Assembly (NCBI RefSeq): GCF_003148665.1
Contig: NZ_QGGQ01000007.1
Span: 174,537 to 238,536 of the forward strand
From: Maribacter polysiphoniae
Lineage (GTDB): Bacteria > Bacteroidota > Bacteroidia > Flavobacteriales > Flavobacteriaceae
Length of the DNA stretch: 64,000 bases
Direction of reading: 5' to 3'
In this document: positions 29,501 through 37,886 of the stretch, piece after piece
Layout of the letters: each line of letters opens with the position of its first letter
How positions within the stretch are numbered: position 1 is the first letter of the stretch
Notes under the pieces: model-generated
What the model saw: only the letters and a program-made list of their open reading frames with translations
What the model was told of the DNA's origin: nothing
The model's database searches: none
Program-made: the position numbers and the translations under genes

Positions 29501-29803
29501 GCAACAGGAGATTCATATAGTTCAAGTTTGAATGGGCCAGATAATTTCCAAGGTGCAGACATATATTTACAGGATGCCTCATACCTTAGGTTGAAAGAAA
29601 TCGAATTGGGCTATACCATATCCAAGGATGTGTTAAAATTTGGAGAAGCTAAATTATATGTTAGAGGTTATAATATGTTAACCCTGTTTTCTGACATATA
29701 TGATTTAGGATTAGATCCTGAAGCAGAAGGGTATAATAGTTTCAGAAGTAGTACCTATCCTTCTTTAAAATCATTTACGTTAGGTTTAAATTTTAATTTT
29801 TAA
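26564..29803 (+). CDS. SusC/RagA-family TonB-linked outer-membrane transporter
   Basis: The protein has a long signal region (about residues 1-45), a carboxypeptidase D-like regulatory domain (about 78-158, from VITGSVFDSQG), a TonB-box-like acidic stretch (EEVVVLGY), a plug domain (to about 285, SLTVLKDGAAAIYG) and a 22-strand barrel. The plug and barrel match SusC/RagA. I take the ATG at 26564 as start; the upstream TTG frame lacks support. With the SusD gene 7-43 nt downstream it imports oligosaccharides across the outer membrane. The first 500 bp use noticeably more GC-rich codons than the rest, hinting at recombination. Substrate is probably a sulfated galactan fragment, by context. Confidence 0.93.
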   Translation: MKTKRKPRTRINCLGKDGLGFKKGIRNVLVVSFCLIVSLTGIYASENYGSRTSLHNDVLVTKVERSILMDNEYSEQTVITGSVFDSQGPLPGASVVVKGTTNGTQTDFDGNFTLSIDSNDPVLVVSYVGYATQEIAVGNQTAIDVILVEDTSQLEEVVVLGYTTKKKGEVTGSVSTVSADDIAKSGSKDLVKSLAGKVSGLIISDRGGTPGANDATLLIRGKSTLGNNSPLILIDGIVASTFANLAPQDIESLTVLKDGAAAIYGARAANGVILVTTKRGKNGKAKISLSTSYTVSSFSATPSLMSSEQYAIYNNEIAERYGNDPIYSQADIAKYADGSDPINFPNTDWADETFAKSSPESRTSLSISGGNDNVNYFVSGDMIRQTGMYKSGDLKFDQDQIRSNLDIRITEDVKLGIDLSGRFGETLEPGIGTGPIYKQIYNNAPTEVAVYPNGLIAWGGENGLNPAIMSSKESGFDKKIDNDLRAKFTIDYDLHKLTEGLKFKGYAGMRRMSYDQKSWYTPWTVYTYLESTDDYVSQTGFSQDGSENILTESFWKYNELMLNATLYYSKSINDKHNFSGFVGYEQTTSDQRNFWVEKIGFPDSEHSELFAGDTDGQTSDGTSYEWARVNYFGSLSYDYMKKYYLDLTLRHDGSSNFGPGNRFGTFPGIAFSWAINRESFLENVSWINSLKLRTSWAKMGNDRITGFQYLTQYDYAGNVGAKPNYYNFGGEYYNGYSSIGVEAANEAITWESADMKNIGLNFTLFDNKLTGDLNYFYQKREDILVTRNASVPDYTGLTLPQENIGKVDNYGWELELGWNDKVGDLGYNFGFNFTQAKNEIVYMDEAENVADAIKQEGHPMDSYLVYPTNGIFQNQAQVDAEPVKLAGTVAGEPYYIDTDGNGKIDAGDRIRSYSSNVPEIQYGFYGGLNVKNWNFNFLFQGQAEAKMQVYFEGNGALPDFLYNQRWTPENTGAKFPRAFATGDSYSSSLNGPDNFQGADIYLQDASYLRLKEIELGYTISKDVLKFGEAKLYVRGYNMLTLFSDIYDLGLDPEAEGYNSFRSSTYPSLKSFTLGLNFNF

Positions 29804-29846
29804 TTAAAAAATGAATCAGACCTTAATCAATAAGAAATTCAAAAAG

Positions 29847-31562
29847 ATGAAACATATAGAAATAAAATTGGCGGTTGTTCTTCTGACTATTTTTACAATA
29901 GTGGGTTGCAATAATGATATTTTAGATACGGAATCGAGCGATTCTTTTACAGAAGATGCAATTTATGGTGATGTAAACCAAGCAGCACTTGTTGTAGTGA
30001 CGGCATATAATACTACGGATAGTTGGGCCATAAACCGTTCTCAATGGTGGACACAAAGAATCGGTATTGAAGGTGCATCTTGGGAAGCTAAATTTAACTT
30101 TAAGGATTTAGATAATCCTTATAAAATGAGAGGTGGATGGTCTCCTAGTAATGCGGGTTTGGCATTTAATAATAGATGGGAAACTTCTTGGGATTATGTG
30201 AAGTTGATTAATGAGTTTTTAGAAAAGATCGAAGGTAGCGAAGCAATGGAAGAAAACCCAGAGGAAGTGGCTCAATTAAAAGCGGAAATGCAGTTTTTAA
30301 GAGCTTTTACTTATTTTAATCTAATAAAGTATTATGGGGGTGTTCCAATCATGGAAACAACATTTGGATTGGATGATGACTTTAGTTTGTCCAGGGATAG
30401 TTTTGAGGATTGTGTAGAGTTTATAGTAAATGATTTAGATGAAGCTGCCGCAGTTTTGCCAATAGAAGCTTCAGAATTCGGTAGAGCAACCAAATTAGCT
30501 GCTCTAGCAGTTAAATCACGTACTTTATTGTATGCAGCAAGTCCATTGCATGATCCAAATACTGTACCAAATGGACTGCTTTATGATTATTCTAAAACAA
30601 CAAAATGGCAAGATGCAGCTGATGCGGCAAAAGCAGTAATAGATCTAGTTGGTGCCCGTGATTTAATTTCCGTTGCAAATGCAACGGAATATCAAAATTT
30701 ATTTTTACATCCAAATCAGGATATTTTATTTGCTAGGTCATATGGAAGCTTGTATGCAGAAATGGCAAATGACATAAATACGTTGCCCGATCAGGCGCAA
30801 TCACCAAATGGTTATGGTGGTTGGGGATTAAGTTCCCCTACGTTGAACTTCGCTTTGGAATTCAATATGGCAGATGGTACTTCAACCTCTGTAGGAAGCT
30901 ATGATGCAAATCAACCAAATGAAAACAGGGAAATGAGATATTATGCTGATTTGAATTTTCAAGGAGCAATGTTTAGAGATCGCCAGGTAGATTATGCTTT
31001 AGCAGATAATCCAAGTGATGAAACCCCTGATGGTTTGGATTCTCCAAATGGATTGGGAAACCAATTACATTCATCTAAAACAGGATATAATATAAGGAAA
31101 TTCCAAGACGAAAGCTTATCCACTTTAACAAGTTTTTCTGCGGACCGTCCATATATCATGTATAGACTGGCTGAAGTTTATTTGAACTATGCAGAGGCTA
31201 TGTATGAATTGGGAGATGAAACAACCGCACGGGAGTATTTAAATAAAGTCTCTATGAGAGCCCTTCAACCAGAAATTACAGCAGCAGGAAATGAACTTTT
31301 GGAAGCAATAAAAAGAGAAAGGCGAGTAGAGCTTTGTTTTGAGGGGCATAACTTTTTTGATGAAAGAAGATGGATGAATCAAGACCATATCGGAGGATAT
31401 GATATTAAAGGATTAAAATGGACAAAGGCTGTGGATGGAACTTTAAATCATGAAGAGTATACTGTTGTAACAAGACCTTGGTTTGATTATAGGTATTACT
31501 TGCCAATTCCACAAACGGAAATTGATAAGGATGCTTCTTTGGAGCAAAATTATGGTTATTGA
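29847..31562 (+). CDS. SusD/RagB-family glycan-binding lipoprotein
   Basis: The lipobox IVGC places the lipidated Cys at residue 21 if translation starts at 29847, which is why I prefer that ATG over one at 29811 that would add 12 residues. TPR-rich helices follow, with RAFTYFNLIKYYGGVP near 157 and the C-terminal RRVELCFEGHNFFDERRWM motif near 500, all typical of SusD/RagB. It caps the SusC barrel at the cell surface and binds the polysaccharide. Terminator at 31582 closes the pair. Together with the neighbouring hydrolases it defines this block as a polysaccharide utilisation locus. Confidence 0.93.
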   Translation: MKHIEIKLAVVLLTIFTIVGCNNDILDTESSDSFTEDAIYGDVNQAALVVVTAYNTTDSWAINRSQWWTQRIGIEGASWEAKFNFKDLDNPYKMRGGWSPSNAGLAFNNRWETSWDYVKLINEFLEKIEGSEAMEENPEEVAQLKAEMQFLRAFTYFNLIKYYGGVPIMETTFGLDDDFSLSRDSFEDCVEFIVNDLDEAAAVLPIEASEFGRATKLAALAVKSRTLLYAASPLHDPNTVPNGLLYDYSKTTKWQDAADAAKAVIDLVGARDLISVANATEYQNLFLHPNQDILFARSYGSLYAEMANDINTLPDQAQSPNGYGGWGLSSPTLNFALEFNMADGTSTSVGSYDANQPNENREMRYYADLNFQGAMFRDRQVDYALADNPSDETPDGLDSPNGLGNQLHSSKTGYNIRKFQDESLSTLTSFSADRPYIMYRLAEVYLNYAEAMYELGDETTAREYLNKVSMRALQPEITAAGNELLEAIKRERRVELCFEGHNFFDERRWMNQDHIGGYDIKGLKWTKAVDGTLNHEEYTVVTRPWFDYRYYLPIPQTEIDKDASLEQNYGY

Positions 31563-31581
31563 TATTTCCTCGTAGCATATA

Positions 31582-31613
31582 AAAATACCGAGGCCAAAAA
31601 CCTCGGTATTTTA
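31582..31613 (+). terminator. Terminator after SusD
   Basis: AAATACCGAGG pairs perfectly with CCTCGGTATTT over a 7-nt loop, 20 bp past the stop. Confidence 0.85.
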
Positions 31614-31638
31614 TCTTAATTTAGAATTTTCAAGTACT

Positions 31639-31843
31639 TTGAAAAAATTATTCCTACTCTTGGTTCTATCTATTGGGACATTTTCAAATTCCAAAGAAAA
31701 GCCCAAAACCAAGCACTTATTTACTCACTTCAATAAATTTGAGGAACGATCAAATTGGGGAACCTGATTCTATATGTGAAATAGCTCATGTTGTAGAACT
31801 AATGTTCATTGTTCGTATAACTGGCGATTTAATAAAATATTGA
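31639..31843 (+). pseudogene. Decayed secreted protein gene
   Basis: A TTG-started frame encodes a signal-peptide-like start (KKLFLLLVLSIGTFSNSKEK) and runs about 42 codons to a stop near 31767. An overlapping frame then continues as coding-like sequence (EPDSICEIAHVVELMF) to a stop at about 31843. This suggests a gene that lost its middle and frame. The family could not be identified. Confidence 0.35.
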
Positions 31844-31853
31844 ATATTACTAC

Positions 31854-32897
31854 ATGACCTATCTAATACACACTAAATCGCTTACCCTTGCCATTTTAAT
31901 GGTAATAGGGATATACCATGTTGATGCACAACAGAAAAATTTAAAACCGGCAAAACTTTTTGTTGAGTTACCCAGCTTTTGTCCGACACCAGATGCTTTT
32001 GATATTGCTCCAGATGGGAGTTTGGTACTCTCATGTCCTAACTTTGCAGATAGAACATTGCCTGGTATTTTAGTAAAAATCGATAAGGATAAAAAAATCA
32101 CCAAACTTTTGGAAATACCAGGGGTTATAAAGGATAGAAACTCCAACCCCATGGGTATAGCCTATGCACCAGATGGTAGTTTGTTTGTTTGTAACAACCA
32201 AGGAAAGAACCAAGGGCAGGTATTATGCATCACTTTTGATGGAAAAGGGAATCATACTATTGAAATTGTTGCCGAAGGTATGGGGCAACCTAATGGTATT
32301 CGCTATCATGATGGTGCTGTTTATGTAACGCAACCCGCCATGCCAAAAATAAGAACCGAAAATCATGTGAGCGGTTTATACAGGTTTAAAACTTCAGATA
32401 GGAACATTTTTATTAAGAATGATAAATCTGATTCCAATTTAATTTACATTACAGAAACCATCAACCCGGATAGAAAAGTTGGTTTGGACGGTTTGGTATT
32501 TAATAAAGCAGGTGAATTATTTGTTGGTGATTTTGGAGATGGGGAGCTTATAAAATTAATTTTGGATGAGGAAGGCAAGGTTACAAAAGAGGAACTGTTT
32601 GCAAACGTTCCAAAAGTAACGGGGATAGATGGTATCAATACCGATTCGAATGATAATATTTATGTTGCAGGTTTTTGTCAGAACCAAATTCTAAAGGTTG
32701 ACCTCAAAGGTAACGTAACTTTAATTGCGGATTATGATGATAATGATGGAGCAAATGGCCAAATAGACCAACCTGCAGATATAATCGTGTATATGAACAA
32801 TATCATTATTTCTAATTTTGATTTAATGTCTGGAGAAGGAATTATAAATTCTAAGCATAGTAAACCTTATACTTTGTCATATATAAAAATATACTAA
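31854..32897 (+). CDS. Secreted SMP-30/gluconolactonase-like beta-propeller protein
   Basis: A 347-residue protein with a signal peptide (to about residue 25, HVDA|QQ) and NHL/SMP-30-type six-bladed propeller repeats, seen as recurring AYAPDGSLFVCNN, LDGLVFNKAGELFVGDF and TDSNDNIYVAGF segments. Members include lactonases and strictosidine synthase-like enzymes. In this locus it might open a lactone formed when anhydrogalactose is oxidised, or handle another sugar lactone in the periplasm. The fold is well supported; the enzymatic role is inferred and not proved by any visible catalytic set. Confidence 0.7.
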   Translation: MTYLIHTKSLTLAILMVIGIYHVDAQQKNLKPAKLFVELPSFCPTPDAFDIAPDGSLVLSCPNFADRTLPGILVKIDKDKKITKLLEIPGVIKDRNSNPMGIAYAPDGSLFVCNNQGKNQGQVLCITFDGKGNHTIEIVAEGMGQPNGIRYHDGAVYVTQPAMPKIRTENHVSGLYRFKTSDRNIFIKNDKSDSNLIYITETINPDRKVGLDGLVFNKAGELFVGDFGDGELIKLILDEEGKVTKEELFANVPKVTGIDGINTDSNDNIYVAGFCQNQILKVDLKGNVTLIADYDDNDGANGQIDQPADIIVYMNNIIISNFDLMSGEGIINSKHSKPYTLSYIKIY

Positions 32898-32969
32898 AGA
32901 ACAATATAAAATTAATTTCACCAACATAACGCAATTCACATTGATTCAACCATATAAAGAGAGAAAATT

Positions 32970-34961
32970 ATGAAAAAAGATGCAAACTTTCATAACAAGG
33001 CTATAACGAATACGTCGCAGAGCCCGTATGTTAAACTAAAGAGCATCAACTTTGGGGATTGTAATTGGAATTCAGGGTTTTGGGCCGAAAAAGTAAAAAC
33101 CGCAGAAGAGCAAATGCTACCTTATATGGGGGGTCTTCTTTGTGGTGATGTGGGCCATGCTTTGAACAACTTTAAAATTGCAGCAGGGGAAAAAGAAGGA
33201 GAACACAAGGGATTCTATTGGCATGATGGGGATTTCTACAAATTCATGGAAGCCAAAACATACATTTACGGACTTACCAAGGATAAGACTATTTTAAAAG
33301 AATTGGATGACTATATCGCTCTTATAGGTAGGGCACAAGAAGAAGATGGGTACATTCATACGTACATTCAAATTACAGAAGGTGCAGACCGATTCGAAAA
33401 CCGGAAGTATCATGAGATGTACAATTTTGGACATTTGTTTATTGCAGCTTCTATTCATTATCGCATGACGGGTCAACATAATTTTCTGGATATAGCTATA
33501 AAACAAGCCAATTTGTTGTTCACCTATTTTATGCCAGATACAAAACACTATCAAAGATTTGGTTTTAATCAAACTCAAATTATGGGATTGGTTGAGCTTT
33601 ACAGAACGGTTAAGGATAAAAAATATTTGAAATTGGCGGAGAAGTTCATTAACAGACGTGGAACTTTTGAAATCAAACATGATTCTACCACAGAAGGCTA
33701 TCCTATTGGCGATATGGTTCAGGAGCGCACACCCTTACGCGAGTCTGAAGAAGCTGTTGGCCATGCAGTATTGGCACTGTATTATTATGCCGGGGCTGCC
33801 GATGTTTATGCAGAAACAGGCGAAAAAGCACTAATAGATGCCTTGGATAAGTTGTGGGAAAATGTCACAGGAAAAAAAATGTATGTAACAGGGGCTGTTG
33901 GACAAGCACATTATGGGGCGTCTACCAATCTGGATATGATAGAAGAAGGCTTTATAGATGCTTACATGATGCCAAACATGACTGCCTATAATGAAACCTG
34001 CGCCAACTTATGTAATGCAATGTTCAGTAGTCGGATGATGGGTATTAAGGATGAATCAAGATATGCGGACATAATTGAATTGGTTTTGTATAACAGTGGC
34101 TTGTCAGGAATTAGCCTTGAAGGAACAGAATATTTCTATTCCAATCCATTACGTATGGTAAATAATTCCAGAAATTATGATTCTCATGCAGATGTAACGG
34201 AAAGTCCAGTAAGACAACCCTATTTAGAGTGTTTCTGTTGTCCACCGAACTTGGTGAGAACAATTTGTAAATCATCCGGTTGGGCTTATAATCTATCGAA
34301 AAATGGAGTGGCTGTTGTGTTATTCGGAAGTAATGATCTAGATACGACTATGTTAGATGGTTCTTCATTAAAACTATCACAAGACACAGAGTATCCCTGG
34401 AATGGATTGGTCAAAATAACTGTTAATGAATGTAAGGAATCAACTTTCGAGATTAAAATCAGGATTCCAAATTGGGCTGTAGGAAGCACGCTTAAGATTA
34501 ATGGAGAAGGTGCTCATGTTGATGTGGTTCCTGGAAGATTCGCTGTTGTAAACAGAAAATGGAAAGCAGGAGATACCATTACTTTAGACATGCCAATGAA
34601 CGTAATGCGTTTAGAAGGCCATAACAGAATTGAAGAAACCAGAAATCAAATCGCCGTAAAAAGAGGGCCGATTGTATATTGTTTAGAGACACCGGATTTA
34701 CCAGAAAACACGTCTATTTTAAATGCATACATAAAAGGAAATGCAGAATTAAAAGCAGTTCATAAACCAGATTTTCTAAATGGTGTTACCGTTGTTGAAA
34801 CAGAATTGTTATTGAGGGAAGATAGGAATGATGAAATGTATCAGGCCATTTCAAAACCAGAATTTAAGTCATATAAAACACAACTTGTTCCTTATTTTGC
34901 TTGGAGCAATAGGGGGCAAGCTGAAATGACGGTGTTTATACCTGTCGTATGGAATTCCTAA
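32970..34961 (+). CDS. GH127 family glycoside hydrolase
   Basis: A 663-residue GH127 (DUF1680) enzyme. The Zn/thiol active site of the family is visible: NETC near residue 341-343 and ECFCCPPN near 420-427, matching the Glu-x-Cys and Cys-x-Cys-Cys ligands of characterised beta-L-arabinofuranosidases. No signal peptide is seen, so it probably acts in the cytoplasm on imported oligosaccharides. GH127 members in red-alga-degrading flavobacteria have been shown to release 3,6-anhydro-D-galactose from neocarrageenan oligosaccharides, which fits the operon upstream. Conservation of the full Cys set keeps arabinofuranosidase activity as an alternative. Confidence 0.85.
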   Translation: MKKDANFHNKAITNTSQSPYVKLKSINFGDCNWNSGFWAEKVKTAEEQMLPYMGGLLCGDVGHALNNFKIAAGEKEGEHKGFYWHDGDFYKFMEAKTYIYGLTKDKTILKELDDYIALIGRAQEEDGYIHTYIQITEGADRFENRKYHEMYNFGHLFIAASIHYRMTGQHNFLDIAIKQANLLFTYFMPDTKHYQRFGFNQTQIMGLVELYRTVKDKKYLKLAEKFINRRGTFEIKHDSTTEGYPIGDMVQERTPLRESEEAVGHAVLALYYYAGAADVYAETGEKALIDALDKLWENVTGKKMYVTGAVGQAHYGASTNLDMIEEGFIDAYMMPNMTAYNETCANLCNAMFSSRMMGIKDESRYADIIELVLYNSGLSGISLEGTEYFYSNPLRMVNNSRNYDSHADVTESPVRQPYLECFCCPPNLVRTICKSSGWAYNLSKNGVAVVLFGSNDLDTTMLDGSSLKLSQDTEYPWNGLVKITVNECKESTFEIKIRIPNWAVGSTLKINGEGAHVDVVPGRFAVVNRKWKAGDTITLDMPMNVMRLEGHNRIEETRNQIAVKRGPIVYCLETPDLPENTSILNAYIKGNAELKAVHKPDFLNGVTVVETELLLREDRNDEMYQAISKPEFKSYKTQLVPYFAWSNRGQAEMTVFIPVVWNS

Positions 34962-35036
34962 TAATATAGGAATCAATTTATTTTAGGAACAATCATGCTC
35001 TATTCATATTCCAAAACAATTGGTTATGGGGTTTTA

Positions 35037-35170
35037 ATATTGTTGTTCTTCCAATGATCCCCTATATTTTCAATGCAGCCCTTTTCGCTCAAGATAGACC
35101 GGATATTGTGCTTATGATGACAGAAGATTAAGGCTATGGCGATATTGGTGGTCGTGGTAATCATCTATAA
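35037..35170 (+). pseudogene. Sulfatase N-terminal fragment with internal stops
   Basis: One frame reads FNAALFAQDRPDIVLMMTED, stop, GYGDIGGRGN, stop. This is the signal-peptide end and first metal-binding strand of an S1 sulfatase (usually DDQGYGD), with a TAA in place of a sense codon. The formylglycine motif is gone. Confidence 0.7.
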
Positions 35171-35372
35171 GTTTACTATGCACATCTCCATTGCTTAGGC
35201 TGTCAGCAGCGGTTACACCGATTATCATAGGATACTTGGCAAAGGCCGGAGATTTTAACCTGAACTTTTCTATATAGCTTTTCTGGCATGGATTGGCTTT
35301 TTTTTACTACTTGTTTTTAGGAGGCAAAGTACGAGGTATAGGGGTGTAAAAACAAAAAAGGAATTTACTTAA
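35171..35372 (+). pseudogene. C-terminal fragment of an MFS transporter, frameshifted
   Basis: A frame reading LSAAVTPIIIGYLAKAGDFN stops at a TAG, and the adjacent frame continues IAFLAWIGFFLLLVFRRQST to a stop at 35372. This resembles the last two membrane helices of an MFS sugar or sugar-acid transporter. It follows the sulfatase fragment directly, so a deletion has probably joined two dead genes. Confidence 0.55.
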
Positions 35373-35580
35373 GGTAAAATATGGTATGCATCAGTTAAGA
35401 TATACTTATTGAGGGTTAATATTTACCCCTTCCTTTGTAAGGACCAGGTTTATGGTGTTTTTTTAAATAGGGAAAGGATGTTGGCATAATTTAACGTATT
35501 AAATCCATATAAATGATAACGAACATACATAGTACAAGGTTAGTTTGAATCGTTTGATTACAGTCAAGATGGATAGGAGT

Positions 35581-35776
35581 ATGTTGTACTGGGTAACCCA
35601 CTTGAAAATGGCATTTGTTCAAAAATGAAATGACCAAGGCCAAGAACAACAACTATTTAAGTGCCGAGATTGGGGATGCCAAAAAAGGGAAAACCTGGGC
35701 CATAGGCGTATCGTTGAAAATTGAAGTTTATGAAACCTATCATATACAGCGGATAGGTCCCTCAGACACATTGTAA
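35581..35776 (+). pseudogene. Unidentified gene remnant
   Basis: Two overlapping frames look coding: a short one from 35581, then NEMTKAKNNNYLSAEIGDAK and onward to a stop at 35774-35776. The end resembles a beta-rich C terminus of a secreted enzyme. No family assigned. The remaining bases from 35373 to 35940 contain no intact gene and precede the MFS porter. Confidence 0.3.
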
Positions 35777-35940
35777 TCAGTAAGTCATAGAACTTTAGTT
35801 TCTTTTTGCCTAAGTAGTTTTAAAGCAGCTGAGGAAAAAGTAAATTGGACCAATGGTGTAACCAAAACTGAATTAGTATAAATTGTAAATATAAATTTTA
35901 AGACCGTTAATTGGTCTAAAGTCAAAAATCAATAAGCATT

Positions 35941-37518
35941 ATGAGCTCTTTTAAAAGAAATGCCTTTACTTATTCTACCATAGTGGCTTTGGGAGGTTTT
36001 GTTTTTGGTCTGGATGCCGCTTTAATTTCCGGAGCATTTAAGTTCATTACGGCAGAATTCAATCTAAATGAGTGGCAGGTAGGCGCATTAGGATTTGGAC
36101 CGGGAATTGGAGTGTTGGTCGCTTTACCAATGGCCGCTTGGTCCAGTAATAAATATGGTCGAAGAACAACCTTGAAAACAATAGCAGCATTGTATTTGAT
36201 ATCAGCATTGGGTTCGGCTTTTGCCCCTTCATTTGCAACCTTGTTCGCTGCTCGTTTTTTAGGGGGATTGGCTTTTAGTTCAATTACATTGGCAGCTATG
36301 TATATCGGTGAGGTTTCACCGGCCCAATGGAGAGGTAAATTAGTTTCGATGACGCAAATCAATATTGTACTTGGTTTAACGGCCGCTTATTTCATTAATT
36401 ATTGGTTACTGCAGAGCACCAATTCAAATGCGGAATGGGTATCTGCCTTAGGAATACGTGAATATACTTGGAGGTGGATGTTAGGAATCGAAATAATACC
36501 GGCATTGATATGGTTCGGATTACTTTATATTGTTCCACAAAGTCCAGCTTGGTTAATATATAAAGGTGAGTTTGATAAAGCTAGGGAAACCTTGGCCAAA
36601 GTATTTCCGAGTGAAGAAATTGAGAATCATGTTCAGGTTATGAAAGCAAGTATTGAAGAAAGTAACCAAGACAGGTCTATTGGAACTCAACTGAAAGAAA
36701 TTTTTAGCAAGAAAATGAGCGTTGTGGTAATTGTTGCATTGACTATGGCCATTGTGCAACAATCAACCGGGATAAATGCGGTGTTAACGTATGCGCCAAC
36801 GGTTATGGAACAGTTAGGTTTAGGTCAAAACGCAGCATTTGAACAAGCTATTTGGATTGGATTAACCAGCGTATTGTTTACGATATTATCCTTGGTTCTT
36901 ATTGACAAAGTAGGAAGACGACCGATGATGATTACGGGATTGGTTTGGGTAATTTTAAGTTTAGGTGTATGTGCTTATGGTTTTGGTACGGCCAAATATG
37001 AAATGACGACTGATGCTATTGCCGAAATGAAAGACATTCCTGATGTTGATAAACTATCGGTATTGGTAGGCAAACAATTTTCTACCGATATTGAATTCAA
37101 GGAAGCTGTAAAGGAGGTTATGGGTGATATTTCTGCAAGGGATAATTCCAGTGTATTTCTACAAAAGTCGGCAGTACTGAATGCAATGTTGATCCTGATA
37201 GGTATTTTAAGTTTCATAGCAGCTTTTCACTTTTCAGTAGGCCCAATTATGTGGGTTTTATTATCTGAGATTTTCCCTATTTCCTTGAGAGGTATTGCTA
37301 TACCGTTTTTCGCCTTGATTTCTAGTACTATAAGTGCTTTAACACAATTCTTTTTTCCATGGCAACTTGCAAATATGGGAGCGAGCACTATATTTATGTT
37401 CTACGGAGGTTTGGTTTTTATTGGTCTCGCCATATTGATCAAATTCTTACCCGAGACCAAGAATTTGACCATTGAGGAAATTCAATCAAAACTTCGGCTT
37501 AAAATCAATAAACATTGA
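35941..37518 (+). CDS. MFS sugar porter
   Basis: A 12-helix major facilitator of the sugar porter family (525 aa). Family signatures are visible: GFVFGLDAALISGA in helix 1, KYGRRTTLK in loop 2-3, PQSPAWLIYKG after helix 6, QQSTGINAV in helix 7, DKVGRRPMM in loop 8-9 and PETKNLTIEEIQ at the end. A long hydrophilic insertion (about residues 360-415) between helices 9 and 10 is common in Bacteroidota members. It likely moves a monosaccharide, such as galactose or anhydrogalactose, into the cytoplasm. It stands between decayed genes and the VCBS protein. Substrate is inferred. Confidence 0.88.
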   Translation: MSSFKRNAFTYSTIVALGGFVFGLDAALISGAFKFITAEFNLNEWQVGALGFGPGIGVLVALPMAAWSSNKYGRRTTLKTIAALYLISALGSAFAPSFATLFAARFLGGLAFSSITLAAMYIGEVSPAQWRGKLVSMTQINIVLGLTAAYFINYWLLQSTNSNAEWVSALGIREYTWRWMLGIEIIPALIWFGLLYIVPQSPAWLIYKGEFDKARETLAKVFPSEEIENHVQVMKASIEESNQDRSIGTQLKEIFSKKMSVVVIVALTMAIVQQSTGINAVLTYAPTVMEQLGLGQNAAFEQAIWIGLTSVLFTILSLVLIDKVGRRPMMITGLVWVILSLGVCAYGFGTAKYEMTTDAIAEMKDIPDVDKLSVLVGKQFSTDIEFKEAVKEVMGDISARDNSSVFLQKSAVLNAMLILIGILSFIAAFHFSVGPIMWVLLSEIFPISLRGIAIPFFALISSTISALTQFFFPWQLANMGASTIFMFYGGLVFIGLAILIKFLPETKNLTIEEIQSKLRLKINKH

Positions 37519-37719
37519 CTATTGGCAGGTAAGGTTAGAATAGTGCTCTAAAGAGGTATAATTATGAAAAAAAATTGGTCAGATTTCATCTAATTTTAGG
37601 TTTGTAAAGCATCGGAATATGAGGGCTGTTCTGTTGGATACCATTTGGGCATTGATTTTTAATAGCTGCATAACCCAGTATATCACTATAGCAATTGAGA
37701 GTGATTTTAAAAATTGGAG

Positions 37720-37881
37720 ATGGGTGACTGTAGAAGGAAATTAACAAAAAATGAATTTTCCGGTATTATAGACAAATTTAAGATTGAATTGCGAAAAAAT
37801 GACCTTCCCAGAACGAAGGCTGTTGAATTCTTTATCGAAGATATTGTCATAAAAAAATTAACTGAAAATAGTAGACCATGA
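37720..37881 (+). CDS. Small ORF (53 aa) overlapping the VCBS gene start
   Basis: An ATG frame of 53 codons with coding-like composition (Lys/Glu-rich, amphipathic helices: FSGIIDKFKIELRK, KAVEFFIEDIVIKK). Its stop overlaps the possible upstream ATG of the VCBS gene as ATGA. It could be a small gene or the C-terminal remnant of a larger one. No family recognised. The preceding 37519-37719 contains nothing else I can name. Confidence 0.3.
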   Translation: MGDCRRKLTKNEFSGIIDKFKIELRKNDLPRTKAVEFFIEDIVIKKLTENSRP

Positions 37882-37886
37882 GGGTG

